Assembly: GCA_030540535.1 (NCBI GenBank)
Contig: JAUNWB010000098.1
Location: 1-5,839, forward strand
Reading direction: 5' to 3'
Length of the DNA: 5,839 nt
Source: Elusimicrobiales bacterium
GTDB lineage: Bacteria > Elusimicrobiota > Elusimicrobia > Elusimicrobiales > Elusimicrobiaceae
The translations under genes and the position numbers were made by a program. The notes beneath the pieces are model-generated. The model was not told the DNA's origin. It saw nothing but the letters and a program-made list of their open reading frames with translations, and ran no database searches. Positions 1 to 5,270 of the stretch are shown here, one piece after another (the stretch's first letter is position 1; the number at the start of each line of letters is the position of its first letter).

Positions 1-403
1 TCTTACTGTTGGCGTCATTTAGGAACGTTTGCCCTTTGGGAAGTTTAATATAAAAGGGATTTTCTTGAACGTTTTGCAGAATACGGTTCCGCAAAGTAAT
101 ATACGTATCCCGAAACCCGCCGCCCAAGCTGCCTGCAATCCCCGACAAAAGAGCCAGCAGCGCAGCCTCCCGCGAACTTAACTGCAATTTACGCAAGGAA
201 TAACCTTCCACAAAACAATAATTTCCCTTACAGGGGTTGGCAATAGGGAACCCGGCGCTTTCTAAAACTTTGATATCACGCTGTACGGTGCGGACCGTTA
301 CCAACAAATCACCGGCCACTTTGGATAACACCACCTCGCCTTTATCAAACTCGTTTAATATAAACATCAAACGACTGATTTTATTTAACGTATCGTTCAG
401 CAC
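1..403 (-). CDS. WYL-family HTH transcriptional regulator, N-terminal part (runs off left edge)
   Basis: The visible 134 codons encode a DNA-binding regulator of the HTH_11/WYL type. I chose the GTG at 403-401 as the start: it follows an AAGGGGGAAC ribosome site, no ATG lies between it and the upstream in-frame stop, and the protein then aligns from residue 1 with the regulator at 4894-3872. The winged helix-turn-helix covers about residues 8-60, with recognition-helix core VRTVQRD (37-43) and AGFP (50-53). The linker FVEGYSL (64-70) and the strand FYIKL (117-121) follow. The WYL and WCX domains lie beyond the window. Its start is 36 bases after the rtcB stop on the same strand, so it is probably the last visible gene of the RNA-repair operon and may sense a ligand or nucleic acid to control it. 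Whether it is intact is unknown. Confidence 0.85.
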   Translation of the reverse strand, partial: MLNDTLNKISRLMFILNEFDKGEVVLSKVAGDLLVTVRTVQRDIKVLESAGFPIANPCKGNYCFVEGYSLRKLQLSSREAALLALLSGIAGSLGGGFRDTYITLRNRILQNVQENPFYIKLPKGQTFLNDANSK

Positions 404-430
404 CGTTCCCCCTTTGCGTATTTGGTATAT

Positions 431-453
431 GAAAACATTTTACCAATGTTTTC
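431..453 (-). other. AT-rich hairpin spanning the rtcB stop codon
   Basis: GAAAACATT (431-439) and AATGTTTTC (445-453) are perfect 9-bp arms around a 5-base loop, and the loop begins with the rtcB stop codon (442-440). On the minus strand the 3' arm ends with a short T run and then CATAT, so it could be a weak terminator or an mRNA processing or protective stem between rtcB and the downstream regulator. It lacks a GC-rich stem, so full termination is unlikely. Confidence 0.4.
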
Positions 454-1615
454 TTTCATTTAACGCTTTTACAACGCCTAACGGAGTTAATTTTACCAAT
501 ATTTTAACCAAATCCTTTTGATTTTCCATAACCTCATCAATATCTTTATAGGCGCTGGGAGCCTCATCCAACAGCGCCTGTTCGTTCATGCGATGGACGA
601 TGCCCTGTTTATTTAAAATTTCCTGTTCGTGCGCCAAATCCAGGTCCCGCACCGCCTTACTGCGGGACATACACCGCCCCGCCCCGTGGGAACAGGATTG
701 CAAAGAGATTTCGTTGCCCAATCCCTGCACAATGTAGGAGCTTGTTCCCTGGGAACCGGGGATAATACCCGTCGTATTTTCCCGCGCCAGCGTGGCGCCT
801 TTGCGATGCACCCACACTTTACGGCCGAAATGTTCTTCCACGGCGGCGTAATTGTGGTGAATGTTTATTTCCCGCACAAATTCCACAGAAGGGATTTCCT
901 CTTTAAAAATTTTTTTAATGGACGCGGCAATCGCTTTGCGGTTTTCAAAAGCGAAATCAAGGCAGAGTTTCATTTCGTTAATATAATCCCCCGCTTCCCG
1001 CGTACCGATAGGCAAGAACGCCAAATCTTGCTTTACAAGCGCGTTTTGCTTAAACATAGTACACAGCTTAACGGCCTTGTTGTTGTAATATTCCGCCACC
1101 TGTTTGCCCAAATTGCGGCTTCCGCTGTGAATCATAAACCAAATATGACCGTCGCTGCCGGACTGCACTTCTATAAAATGGTTGCCGCCGCCCAGCGTAC
1201 CCAGCTGTTTCTGCGCGGAGAAAAACTCCCGTTTGCACACTTCCGTCTTATTCCAGCGGGGCAGATCTAAAAAAATAGGGTTTTCCTGCGCCTCTTCGTG
1301 GTGGTCAAAGCCCAAAGGAATACGCTCATAAATTTTATCTACAATCCGCTGTACGTTTTCGCGGGGGAGCGCCGTAAGCCCCGTCTGCACGGCCAACATG
1401 CCGCACCCGATGTCCACCCCTACCATATTGGGAGAAATGGCATTATCCAACGCCGCTACCCCGCCGATAGGCATGCCATACCCACAATGGGCGTCCGGCA
1501 TTAAACACACATTACCCACCAAACAAGGATGTTTGGATAAATTATTTGCCTGCTGCACGGCGGCGGGCTCCAAGTTTTTGCACCAAGATAAAATATTTTC
1601 CGCTAATTTTTCCAT
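440..1615 (-). CDS. rtcB: RtcB family RNA-splicing/repair ligase
   Basis: This is a 391-residue GTP- and Mn2+-dependent RNA ligase that joins 2',3'-cyclic phosphate or 3'-phosphate ends to 5'-OH ends in the cytoplasm. The whole family signature is present: MPDAH (39-43), the metal site GVDIGCG (66-72, with Asp68 and Cys71 matching E. coli D75 and C78), LGGGNHFIEV (141-150), the metal-binding IHSGSR (162-167), IHHNY (252-256), RKGA (271-274), IIPGSQG (284-290), and CSHGAGR (308-314), whose His310 corresponds to the guanylylated E. coli His337. Length is close to E. coli RtcB (408), so it looks full length and active. The ATG at 1615 has an AGAGG site five bases upstream. No archease gene is in the window. 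It follows a DUF2828-vWA gene and a structured RNA. There is no room for a separate promoter between the RNA's terminator-like end and the start codon, so expression probably depends on read-through. Confidence 0.96.
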   Translation of the reverse strand: MEKLAENILSWCKNLEPAAVQQANNLSKHPCLVGNVCLMPDAHCGYGMPIGGVAALDNAISPNMVGVDIGCGMLAVQTGLTALPRENVQRIVDKIYERIPLGFDHHEEAQENPIFLDLPRWNKTEVCKREFFSAQKQLGTLGGGNHFIEVQSGSDGHIWFMIHSGSRNLGKQVAEYYNNKAVKLCTMFKQNALVKQDLAFLPIGTREAGDYINEMKLCLDFAFENRKAIAASIKKIFKEEIPSVEFVREINIHHNYAAVEEHFGRKVWVHRKGATLARENTTGIIPGSQGTSSYIVQGLGNEISLQSCSHGAGRCMSRSKAVRDLDLAHEQEILNKQGIVHRMNEQALLDEAPSAYKDIDEVMENQKDLVKILVKLTPLGVVKALNERKHW

Positions 1616-1643
1616 AAGTTCCTCTCAAATAATAAAAATAGAT

Positions 1644-1660
1644 AAAAAAGGGAAACCGTA
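1644..1660 (-). terminator. Terminator-like 3' end of the structured RNA, upstream of rtcB
   Basis: TACGGTTTCCC (1660-1650) followed by six T (1649-1644) is the 3' arm and tract. The 5' arm GGGAAACCGTA sits about 120 bases upstream at 1792-1782, and two more A-T pairs make the helix 13 bp. Because the arms enclose a whole RNA domain this is not a compact terminator, and it may act as an attenuator for rtcB, whose start codon is only 28 bases downstream of the tract. Confidence 0.5.
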
Positions 1661-1688
1661 CGGGCGTTGCCCCATTTTCGTTAGAATT

Positions 1689-1706
1689 ATTGCTGTCGGT
1701 ATCTTT
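1689..1706 (-). repeat. 18-base repeat element, copy B (in the structured RNA)
   Basis: Minus-strand AAAGATACCGACAGCAAT matches 16 of 18 bases of the copy at 2026-2009. Its AAGAT part pairs with ATCTT at 1766-1762, so the repeat is the 3' side of a helix here. Confidence 0.6.
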
Positions 1707-1976
1707 GTTTTATCCCCAGAGACACGAAGGATCAGTCCGTTTCTAAAGGATAAAACGCAACAAGATGCCATAGACGTTAAATACGGTTTCCCTTGCAAAA
1801 GGCCTTCCCAAGCCCAGCGTTGGCGGGCCGAAACCTGGATACGGACCGGGCTGGATTTGCTTCCGTTGTGCGCGGCGCTTCACGGGCCGGCCTCGCATTT
1901 AAGCAATTTGCCGGAAACCCGTCAAGCCGTCCGCCACGCCCGGTTGGGCCTTCTGTTTGCCTGGTTTCCCAGGAAC

Positions 1977-2025
1977 AAGATACTATATTCTTTTTACGAA
2001 TGAATGTAATTGCTGTTAGTATCTT
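1977..2025 (-). other. 9-bp hairpin just after the DUF2828-vWA stop codon
   Basis: AAGATACTA (2025-2017) and TAGTATCTT (1985-1977) are perfect arms around a 31-base loop that has its own short ATTC/GAAT pairing. It begins ten bases after the stop codon at 2037-2035. No T tract follows, so it is not a terminator. It may be the 5' domain of the structured RNA, a processing site, or, with its 3' arm, part of a promoter. Confidence 0.45.
1982..2010 (-). promoter_or_regulatory. Possible promoter for the structured RNA
   Basis: Minus-strand ATTACA (2010-2005) and TATAGT (1987-1982) are separated by 17 bases and would start transcription near 1976, just before the first hairpin. The -35 matches only 4 of 6 bases of the sigma-70 consensus, and the -10 overlaps the 3' arm of a hairpin, so the RNA could equally be cut from the operon transcript. 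Confidence 0.35.
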
Positions 2026-2026
2026 T
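2009..2026 (-). repeat. 18-base repeat element, copy A (5' of the structured RNA)
   Basis: Minus-strand AAAGATACTAACAGCAAT differs from the copy at 1706-1689 at two adjacent positions only. Here it forms the 5' side of a hairpin with TAGTATCTT at 1985-1977. Similar sequence used on opposite sides of two helices suggests a shared binding motif or an old duplication within the RNA locus. Confidence 0.6.
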
Positions 2027-2034
2027 CAAATTTC

Positions 2035-3597
2035 CTACTGCAATTTTACTGCTTCAGCGCGTAAACGCCCACTACGGCAATACGCGTTATGAACCAAATC
2101 ATACCGGGGAGCCTCCAATACTTCTTTCAATGCCTCATAGGGATCCAATTTATCACTTAAAACCATTTTAACAATATTGGGCGAAAACCCGCTGATCAGC
2201 ATGACTCCGTTTTCATTTTCCCGCAACGGCACAGTCATACTGCGGCCGCATAAATTCCAAAACACCAAACGCGGAAGTTTGTAACCGGCTTCTTCATATT
2301 TCCGGCGAATTGTTTGAAACAGTTTCTCGTTCGCCGGCGCAGAAGCTGCACGATCAAATTCCATATCCGATAAGATAAACACCGTTTCCGGCAGCGCGTC
2401 TTTTTTTGTATTCTGCTTACGGGCCGTTTGTAAAATCAAATCAAAAACCGCTTCGATATTCGTATTGGCCACTTCATTATAAGCGGAAACGATATTCAAC
2501 TTTTCAAATAAATTTTTCCCCTTGCTTAAATCTACCAGCTGCGGAGAGTTGCTAAACGTAATAAATTTATCCTTAAAAGCGCCGCTCAGTCTTTCGGCAA
2601 AATAGACCGCCAGCGCATTACATACGTCTATCGCCAGGACAGCGCTTCCGCCTACATTCATATACATAGAACCGGAGCCGTCCGCCACCACAATGGAAGA
2701 CGACGCGTTCTTCCCCAAGCCGGCCGGAGAAAGCGATTTCCACAACGCTTCCAGATTGGCGTCATACGCGGCTTTCCCTCTGTATTGCCCCACAATATCG
2801 TGCGGATAAAGCACGGAAGCATTCATCTTTTGACCGTGTTTCAACACTCCGTCTAAAAATTTTCTTCTGCCGGTTTCATCGTGCTTTAAAAAAGCATCTC
2901 CATAGAGCAAGTTGGCGCGGGCCGGAACTTTGCTATAGTCTATTTGCCCCCACCGGTTGGCACACGTTTTTACCTCCGTTACATCCAAATAGGAGCGAAG
3001 AGAGGACAGCGTTTTTCGGTAATCTTTTTCGGACAGGCGGAAATACTCCCGAATCTGCTTAGCCAGTTTTTTCGTGTTTTCGCTGGAAGCGTTGCAAGAA
3101 GGCATCCATTTGGCCAGTAAAGAAACGCGGCCTCCTTTTTGCATTTCTGCGCAGTCCGCTTCAAATTGTTTCTTCAGATAAACAAGAGCAGCCGTTTGTA
3201 TCCGTTTTGCGATTTTTTCGTTTTCCAGCAAACAAAACAAATCGTCATAGCGTCCGTATACCGGCACCAGCCCTATCGCTTTCTTCGCATATTTGGGCCG
3301 GCAATAAAGCGCCAAATAGGTTAATATAACACGAAACAAACGCCGTTCTCCCAACCCGCCGCGCACGTCACGCGCAAAAAACAGCCATTTCAGCGCCAAT
3401 AACTTATCCTCATAAAACGCTTTGGTAAAATCCCGCATAATGTTTTCTTCTTCCGCACGCCGATAAGAAGATACGCGGAAATTCATATCCAGCAAGGATT
3501 TTCCAGTCTGCCGATAACCCAACGCTCCATTTTCGGTGTAGGAAACATTGGCTTCTTCTTTTAACATATTCACTAAATTATTAAAAAATTTTTTCAT
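2035..3597 (-). CDS. DUF2828-type protein with C-terminal vWA (MIDAS) domain, Ro60-like architecture
   Basis: The 520-residue protein has a helical N-terminal region with the DUF2828-like core FFARDVRGGLGERRLFRV (73-90) and YGRYDDL (114-120). A von Willebrand A fold follows from about residue 300, with a complete metal site: DGSGS (306-310, the DxSxS motif), Thr379 in VANTN, and Asp411 in ILSDMEFD. Helical RNA-binding repeats joined to a vWA domain are the layout of Ro60/Rsr (TROVE-vWA), which binds Y RNAs and misfolded RNA. DUF2828 proteins share that plan, but their RNA binding is not established, so the role as an RNA chaperone or RtcB partner is inferred from context. No signal peptide or membrane segment is seen, so it should be cytoplasmic. 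The ATG at 3597 follows AGAGGG nine bases upstream. It is the first gene of the unit that continues through the structured RNA into rtcB. Confidence 0.85.
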   Translation of the reverse strand: MKKFFNNLVNMLKEEANVSYTENGALGYRQTGKSLLDMNFRVSSYRRAEEENIMRDFTKAFYEDKLLALKWLFFARDVRGGLGERRLFRVILTYLALYCRPKYAKKAIGLVPVYGRYDDLFCLLENEKIAKRIQTAALVYLKKQFEADCAEMQKGGRVSLLAKWMPSCNASSENTKKLAKQIREYFRLSEKDYRKTLSSLRSYLDVTEVKTCANRWGQIDYSKVPARANLLYGDAFLKHDETGRRKFLDGVLKHGQKMNASVLYPHDIVGQYRGKAAYDANLEALWKSLSPAGLGKNASSSIVVADGSGSMYMNVGGSAVLAIDVCNALAVYFAERLSGAFKDKFITFSNSPQLVDLSKGKNLFEKLNIVSAYNEVANTNIEAVFDLILQTARKQNTKKDALPETVFILSDMEFDRAASAPANEKLFQTIRRKYEEAGYKLPRLVFWNLCGRSMTVPLRENENGVMLISGFSPNIVKMVLSDKLDPYEALKEVLEAPRYDLVHNAYCRSGRLRAEAVKLQ

Positions 3598-3614
3598 AAT
3601 GAAATACCCTCTTC

Positions 3615-3656
3615 ATTATAAATAGAATAGCATAGCAACGCGACAACATACGGTCG
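3615..3656 (-). promoter_or_regulatory. Promoter of the DUF2828-rtcB operon with degenerate operator
   Basis: A perfect TATAAT lies at 3620-3615 on the minus strand, giving a short leader before the ATG at 3597. A consensus -35 is not clear: TTGTCG at 3646-3641 is 20 bases upstream. CGAC-N8-GTCG (3641-3656) overlaps this region and shares its first eight bases, CGACAACA, with the palindrome at 5198-5214, so a repressor could act here. Confidence 0.5.
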
Positions 3657-3750
3657 CATTAAAAATATATCTTACCCTATTATTTTCCAGATGCGCATCA
3701 CAAAGCTATGAAAGGAATCATTCCCGCCCAACCGGCAGGCCATACAAACG

Positions 3751-3775
3751 AAAAAAGGCCCGATTTGGGGCCTTT
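3751..3775 (-). terminator. Intrinsic terminator of the upstream WYL regulator
   Basis: Arms AAAGGCCC (3754-3761) and GGGCCTTT (3768-3775) form an 8-bp GC-rich hairpin with a 6-base loop. On the minus strand it runs directly into six T (3756-3751). It lies about 100 bases after the stop of the 4894-3872 gene and separates it from the DUF2828-rtcB unit. The plus-strand reading has only three T and no gene to end. Confidence 0.85.
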
Positions 3776-3871
3776 CTGACAAAACTTCCCGAGTTTATTT
3801 AGCCACCAAAGAGTACGTTGCTTACCCCCGGAACACGGACACAAACGGCTATACACCCTTATCAAGGCGGG

Positions 3872-4894
3872 TTATTTGTGTTTCCGCGGCCGTACCCCCG
3901 GCTTTTGTACGGTTTTATCCGTGCGGTGCGTAACGTTGTTTACTGTTGATTTAGTTTCCGGTTTATCCAATACGCTTTTATGGCGACAGACGGATGTTTG
4001 CAGCTGCGCCAGCAACTCTTCCGCCAACGCACGGGGAGAAAGCACCGTAATATCCGGCAGCCAACTTTTAATGGCGGGCAAAATCTCCATAAAATTGGCC
4101 GTTTTACAGGAAAGTTCCAAAGAACCGTCCGAAAACTCCCGCTCAATATGCTGCAGCGGAAAATATTGGCGTTTCTTAAAATACCGGGCCACTCCCGCCG
4201 ACACCCTCAATGAAATACAAATTTCACGGCCGCCGTCAAACCAAATATTTACGCTTTCCGCCAGCGTCTTATCCACATTCACGGGTTCAAAAAACGTGCC
4301 CAACGGGCAGACGCGCAGGATATTGGACAGCAAAAACTTCATATACGTGCCCGTATCGGCCATAGCCAGCAAATACCAAAAGCCGTCAAATAACATGATT
4401 TTAAGCGGACGCAGATTGCGGCACCAGCTTTGCTTCTTCCCCGCATACAAAATAGAAATCCGTTCCCGGCGAAAAAGACAGCGTTCCAGCGTTTCCGTCA
4501 AACGGACCGTAACGGGCGAAGATTCTGCGGACAGTTTAATATAAAACGTATTGCTGTCCGCAGGCCGCACGGTGTTCGATTTAAAACGGTTAAAACTGGC
4601 GAGCCACGGCGCCCCCAAACTTTCAGACAGCTGCTCCATAAGAGTAAGGAGGGAGGATTCCCGCCGAGAAAGAGGCATTTTATCTAACGAAAATCCCTCT
4701 ACAAACCCGTACACGCCCGGAACGGAAGAACAGACGGGAAAACCGGCTTTTTCTATTTCCGACACGTCGCGTTGGAGCGTGCGGACCGACACCCCTAACT
4801 GAGCCGCTTGCGAAACTAAATTTACGCGGCCGCGCTGAAACAAATTAAGCAAATATAAAATACGGTTAAATTTAAGCAAAGAAGGATTTTTCAT
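3872..4894 (-). CDS. WYL-domain HTH transcriptional regulator
   Basis: This is a full-length 340-residue regulator. A winged helix-turn-helix occupies residues 8-60 (recognition core SVRTLQRD, 36-43). The WYL domain, an Sm-like fold used by this family to sense ligands or nucleic acid, lies at about 135-205 with the namesake FWYLL at 172-176 and the conserved FLLSNI at 187-192. A WCX-like C-terminal domain spans about 222-298 (EICISLRVS through AEELLAQL). A 40-residue basic tail ending RPRKHK is unusual and may add DNA contacts. The ATG at 4894 has AGGAG eight bases upstream. It is transcribed alone, between its own promoter and the terminator at 3775-3751. A palindrome over its promoter suggests self-regulation, and a related site before the DUF2828 gene makes it a candidate regulator of that operon. 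It is a paralogue of the regulator at 403-1. Confidence 0.92.
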   Translation of the reverse strand: MKNPSLLKFNRILYLLNLFQRGRVNLVSQAAQLGVSVRTLQRDVSEIEKAGFPVCSSVPGVYGFVEGFSLDKMPLSRRESSLLTLMEQLSESLGAPWLASFNRFKSNTVRPADSNTFYIKLSAESSPVTVRLTETLERCLFRRERISILYAGKKQSWCRNLRPLKIMLFDGFWYLLAMADTGTYMKFLLSNILRVCPLGTFFEPVNVDKTLAESVNIWFDGGREICISLRVSAGVARYFKKRQYFPLQHIEREFSDGSLELSCKTANFMEILPAIKSWLPDITVLSPRALAEELLAQLQTSVCRHKSVLDKPETKSTVNNVTHRTDKTVQKPGVRPRKHK

Positions 4895-4935
4895 AATATC
4901 TCCTAAAAAAGTTCCTACCGGCCCCTGCGTTTGCT

Positions 4936-4964
4936 ATAATAACATTTGACAAGACATTTGTCAT
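4936..4964 (-). promoter_or_regulatory. Promoter of the WYL regulator
   Basis: Minus-strand ATGACA (4964-4959, 5 of 6 consensus) and TATTAT (4941-4936, 5 of 6) are separated by exactly 17 bases and point at the ATG at 4894. The palindrome at 4947-4963 covers most of the -35 and spacer, so bound protein would block RNA polymerase. Confidence 0.65.
4947..4963. promoter_or_regulatory. Operator palindrome, copy 1 (TGACAA-N5-TTGTCA)
   Basis: Perfect 6-bp arms TGACAA (4947-4952) and TTGTCA (4958-4963) flank GACAT. The 17-bp site sits inside the promoter of the WYL regulator and next to the possible start of the plus-strand RNA at about 4995. The core GACAA-N5-TTGTC recurs at 5198-5214. WYL regulators commonly bind inverted repeats at their own promoters, so autoregulation is the simplest reading. 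Confidence 0.6.
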
Positions 4965-4988
4965 ACAATTTGCAGTTGCGATTAGAAT
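4958..4988 (+). promoter_or_regulatory. Possible divergent promoter for the plus-strand RNA
   Basis: TTGTCA (4958-4963) and TAGAAT (4983-4988) each match 5 of 6 consensus bases, but the 19-base spacer is long. Transcription would begin near 4995, just before the first hairpin of the RNA. The -35 is the right arm of the operator palindrome. Confidence 0.35.
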
Positions 4989-4994
4989 TATTTT

Positions 4995-5149
4995 CAGGAA
5001 GTCCGGCTGGGGGCCGGGCAGAGCTGAACGGGGAATACCCGACGGCACTTTGGAATCCTAAAATAATCGTTTCTGTTTATTCCCTTGGGAATAAACAAGC
5101 GGCGATTACATGGGTTATTCCAAAGGCTCTGGTAATTCGCCGCTTTTTT
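4995..5149 (+). ncRNA. Structured RNA or leader with mutually exclusive folds
   Basis: No protein is supported here; the RNA folds on the plus strand. Elements in order: GTCCGGC/GCCGGGC hairpin (5001-5019), CGGG-GAATA-CCCG hairpin (5029-5041), a 10-bp hairpin with CTTG loop (5074-5097), and a terminator (5099-5149). The terminator loop (5117-5131) is complementary to two upstream segments: ATTCCAAAG pairs with CTTTGGAAT (5048-5056), and GCTCTG with CAGAGC (5019-5024). Because the paired loop abuts the terminator's 3' arm with no linker, the two folds should compete, as in a riboswitch or attenuator. I do not recognise a known riboswitch class. It could be a free small RNA or a leader of the gene at 5271. 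The 5' end is inferred from a weak promoter. Confidence 0.55.
5099..5149 (+). terminator. Strong intrinsic terminator of the plus-strand RNA
   Basis: GCGGCGATTAC (5099-5109) and GTAATTCGCCGC (5132-5143) form 11 pairs with one bulged T around a 22-base loop, followed by six T (5144-5149). The unusually long loop holds the 15 bases that can pair upstream. Confidence 0.8.
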
Positions 5150-5197
5150 ATATACTTCCCGCTTGACTCCCTGTAATTTTATTTTACCCAAACGTTA

Positions 5198-5214
5198 CGA
5201 CAACAGTATTGTCG
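5198..5214. promoter_or_regulatory. Operator palindrome, copy 2 (CGACAA-N5-TTGTCG)
   Basis: Perfect 6-bp arms CGACAA (5198-5203) and TTGTCG (5209-5214) flank CAGTA. Core, arm length and spacing match the site at 4947-4963, and both are followed by ACA at the same offset. It lies just upstream of the -10 of the gene at 5271. Confidence 0.6.
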
Positions 5215-5235
5215 CACAGACGTGATACATTGTTT

Positions 5236-5246
5236 TGGTATACAAT
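5236..5246 (+). promoter_or_regulatory. Extended -10 promoter for the Asp-box gene
   Basis: TGG directly before TATACA (5239-5244), with overlapping TACAAT (5241-5246), resembles an extended -10. No good -35 is present at the usual spacing. The operator copy at 5198-5214 ends in the expected -35 region. AAGGAG (5258-5263) follows as the ribosome site. Confidence 0.45.
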
Positions 5247-5270
5247 ACGTTTCACCTAAGGAGAATGCAC

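Larger units (their letters stand above)
1644..1976 (-). ncRNA. Unrecognised structured RNA between the DUF2828-vWA gene and rtcB
   Basis: This stretch has no convincing reading frame but folds densely. In minus-strand order: a hairpin CCTGG-GAAA-CCAGG (1973-1960) with a GNRA loop; a domain closed by AAGGCC/GGCCTT (1952-1947 with 1804-1799); inside it a long arm made of an 8-bp helix (1939-1932/1877-1870, one G-U), a 3-bp helix (1926-1924/1880-1878), ACGGG/CCCGT (1922-1918/1886-1882), CCGGC/GCCGG (1914-1910/1891-1887) and a terminal TTGC/GCGA hairpin; then a 7-bp arm with one bulge (1854-1848/1815-1808). A second domain is closed by 13 bp (1794-1782/1660-1648), contains a 9-bp helix (1756-1748/1715-1707) extended by ATCTT/AAGAT, and a GGGC-AAC-GCCC hairpin. 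Positions 1952-1799 are about 65% G+C, above the flanking genes. Orientation rests on the six-T tract after the last helix. I do not recognise it as RNase P, tmRNA, SRP, 6S or tRNA. Its place beside a Ro-like gene suggests a Y-RNA-like partner (inference). The 5' end is a guess and could lie near 2026. Confidence 0.65.

Noticed and set aside
1768..1973. GAAA tetraloop (1968-1965) docking with TATGG (1772-1768) as an 11-nt receptor
   Set aside because: The matching CCTAAG half of the receptor is not present opposite TATGG.
1644..1976. RNase P RNA, tmRNA, SRP RNA or a tRNA in the gap
   Set aside because: The conserved RNase P motifs, the tmRNA ends, the SRP GGAAG/AGCAG loop and a tRNA T-loop (TTCRA in a 5-bp stem) are all missing from the minus strand. 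No classical Y RNA stem was recognised either.
1793..2092. Plus-strand reading frames of 99 and 201 codons across 1398-2092
   Set aside because: They run antisense to rtcB, the structured RNA and the end of the DUF2828 gene, have no ribosome site or recognisable domain, and the longer one is mainly an rtcB shadow.
3776..3871. Short minus-strand frame ending PGVSNVLFGG after the WYL regulator
   Set aside because: It is only about 19 codons, follows a stop directly and has no start codon or ribosome site; it is the regulator's 3' untranslated stretch.
3876..4802. Plus-strand frames of up to 222 codons opposite the WYL regulator
   Set aside because: They are antisense shadows of a gene with clear HTH, WYL and WCX regions and show no protein family features.
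4946..4974. TTGACA at 4946-4951 as a plus-strand -35 box
   Set aside because: The only -10-like hexamer nearby (TACAAT, 4964-4969) is 12 bases away, too close. The TTGACA is better explained as part of the palindrome.
1681..4992. Shared 11-mer TTAGAATTATT at 1681-1691 and 4982-4992
   Set aside because: It is AT-rich and an 11-base match is expected by chance in a window of this size; the flanks do not match.
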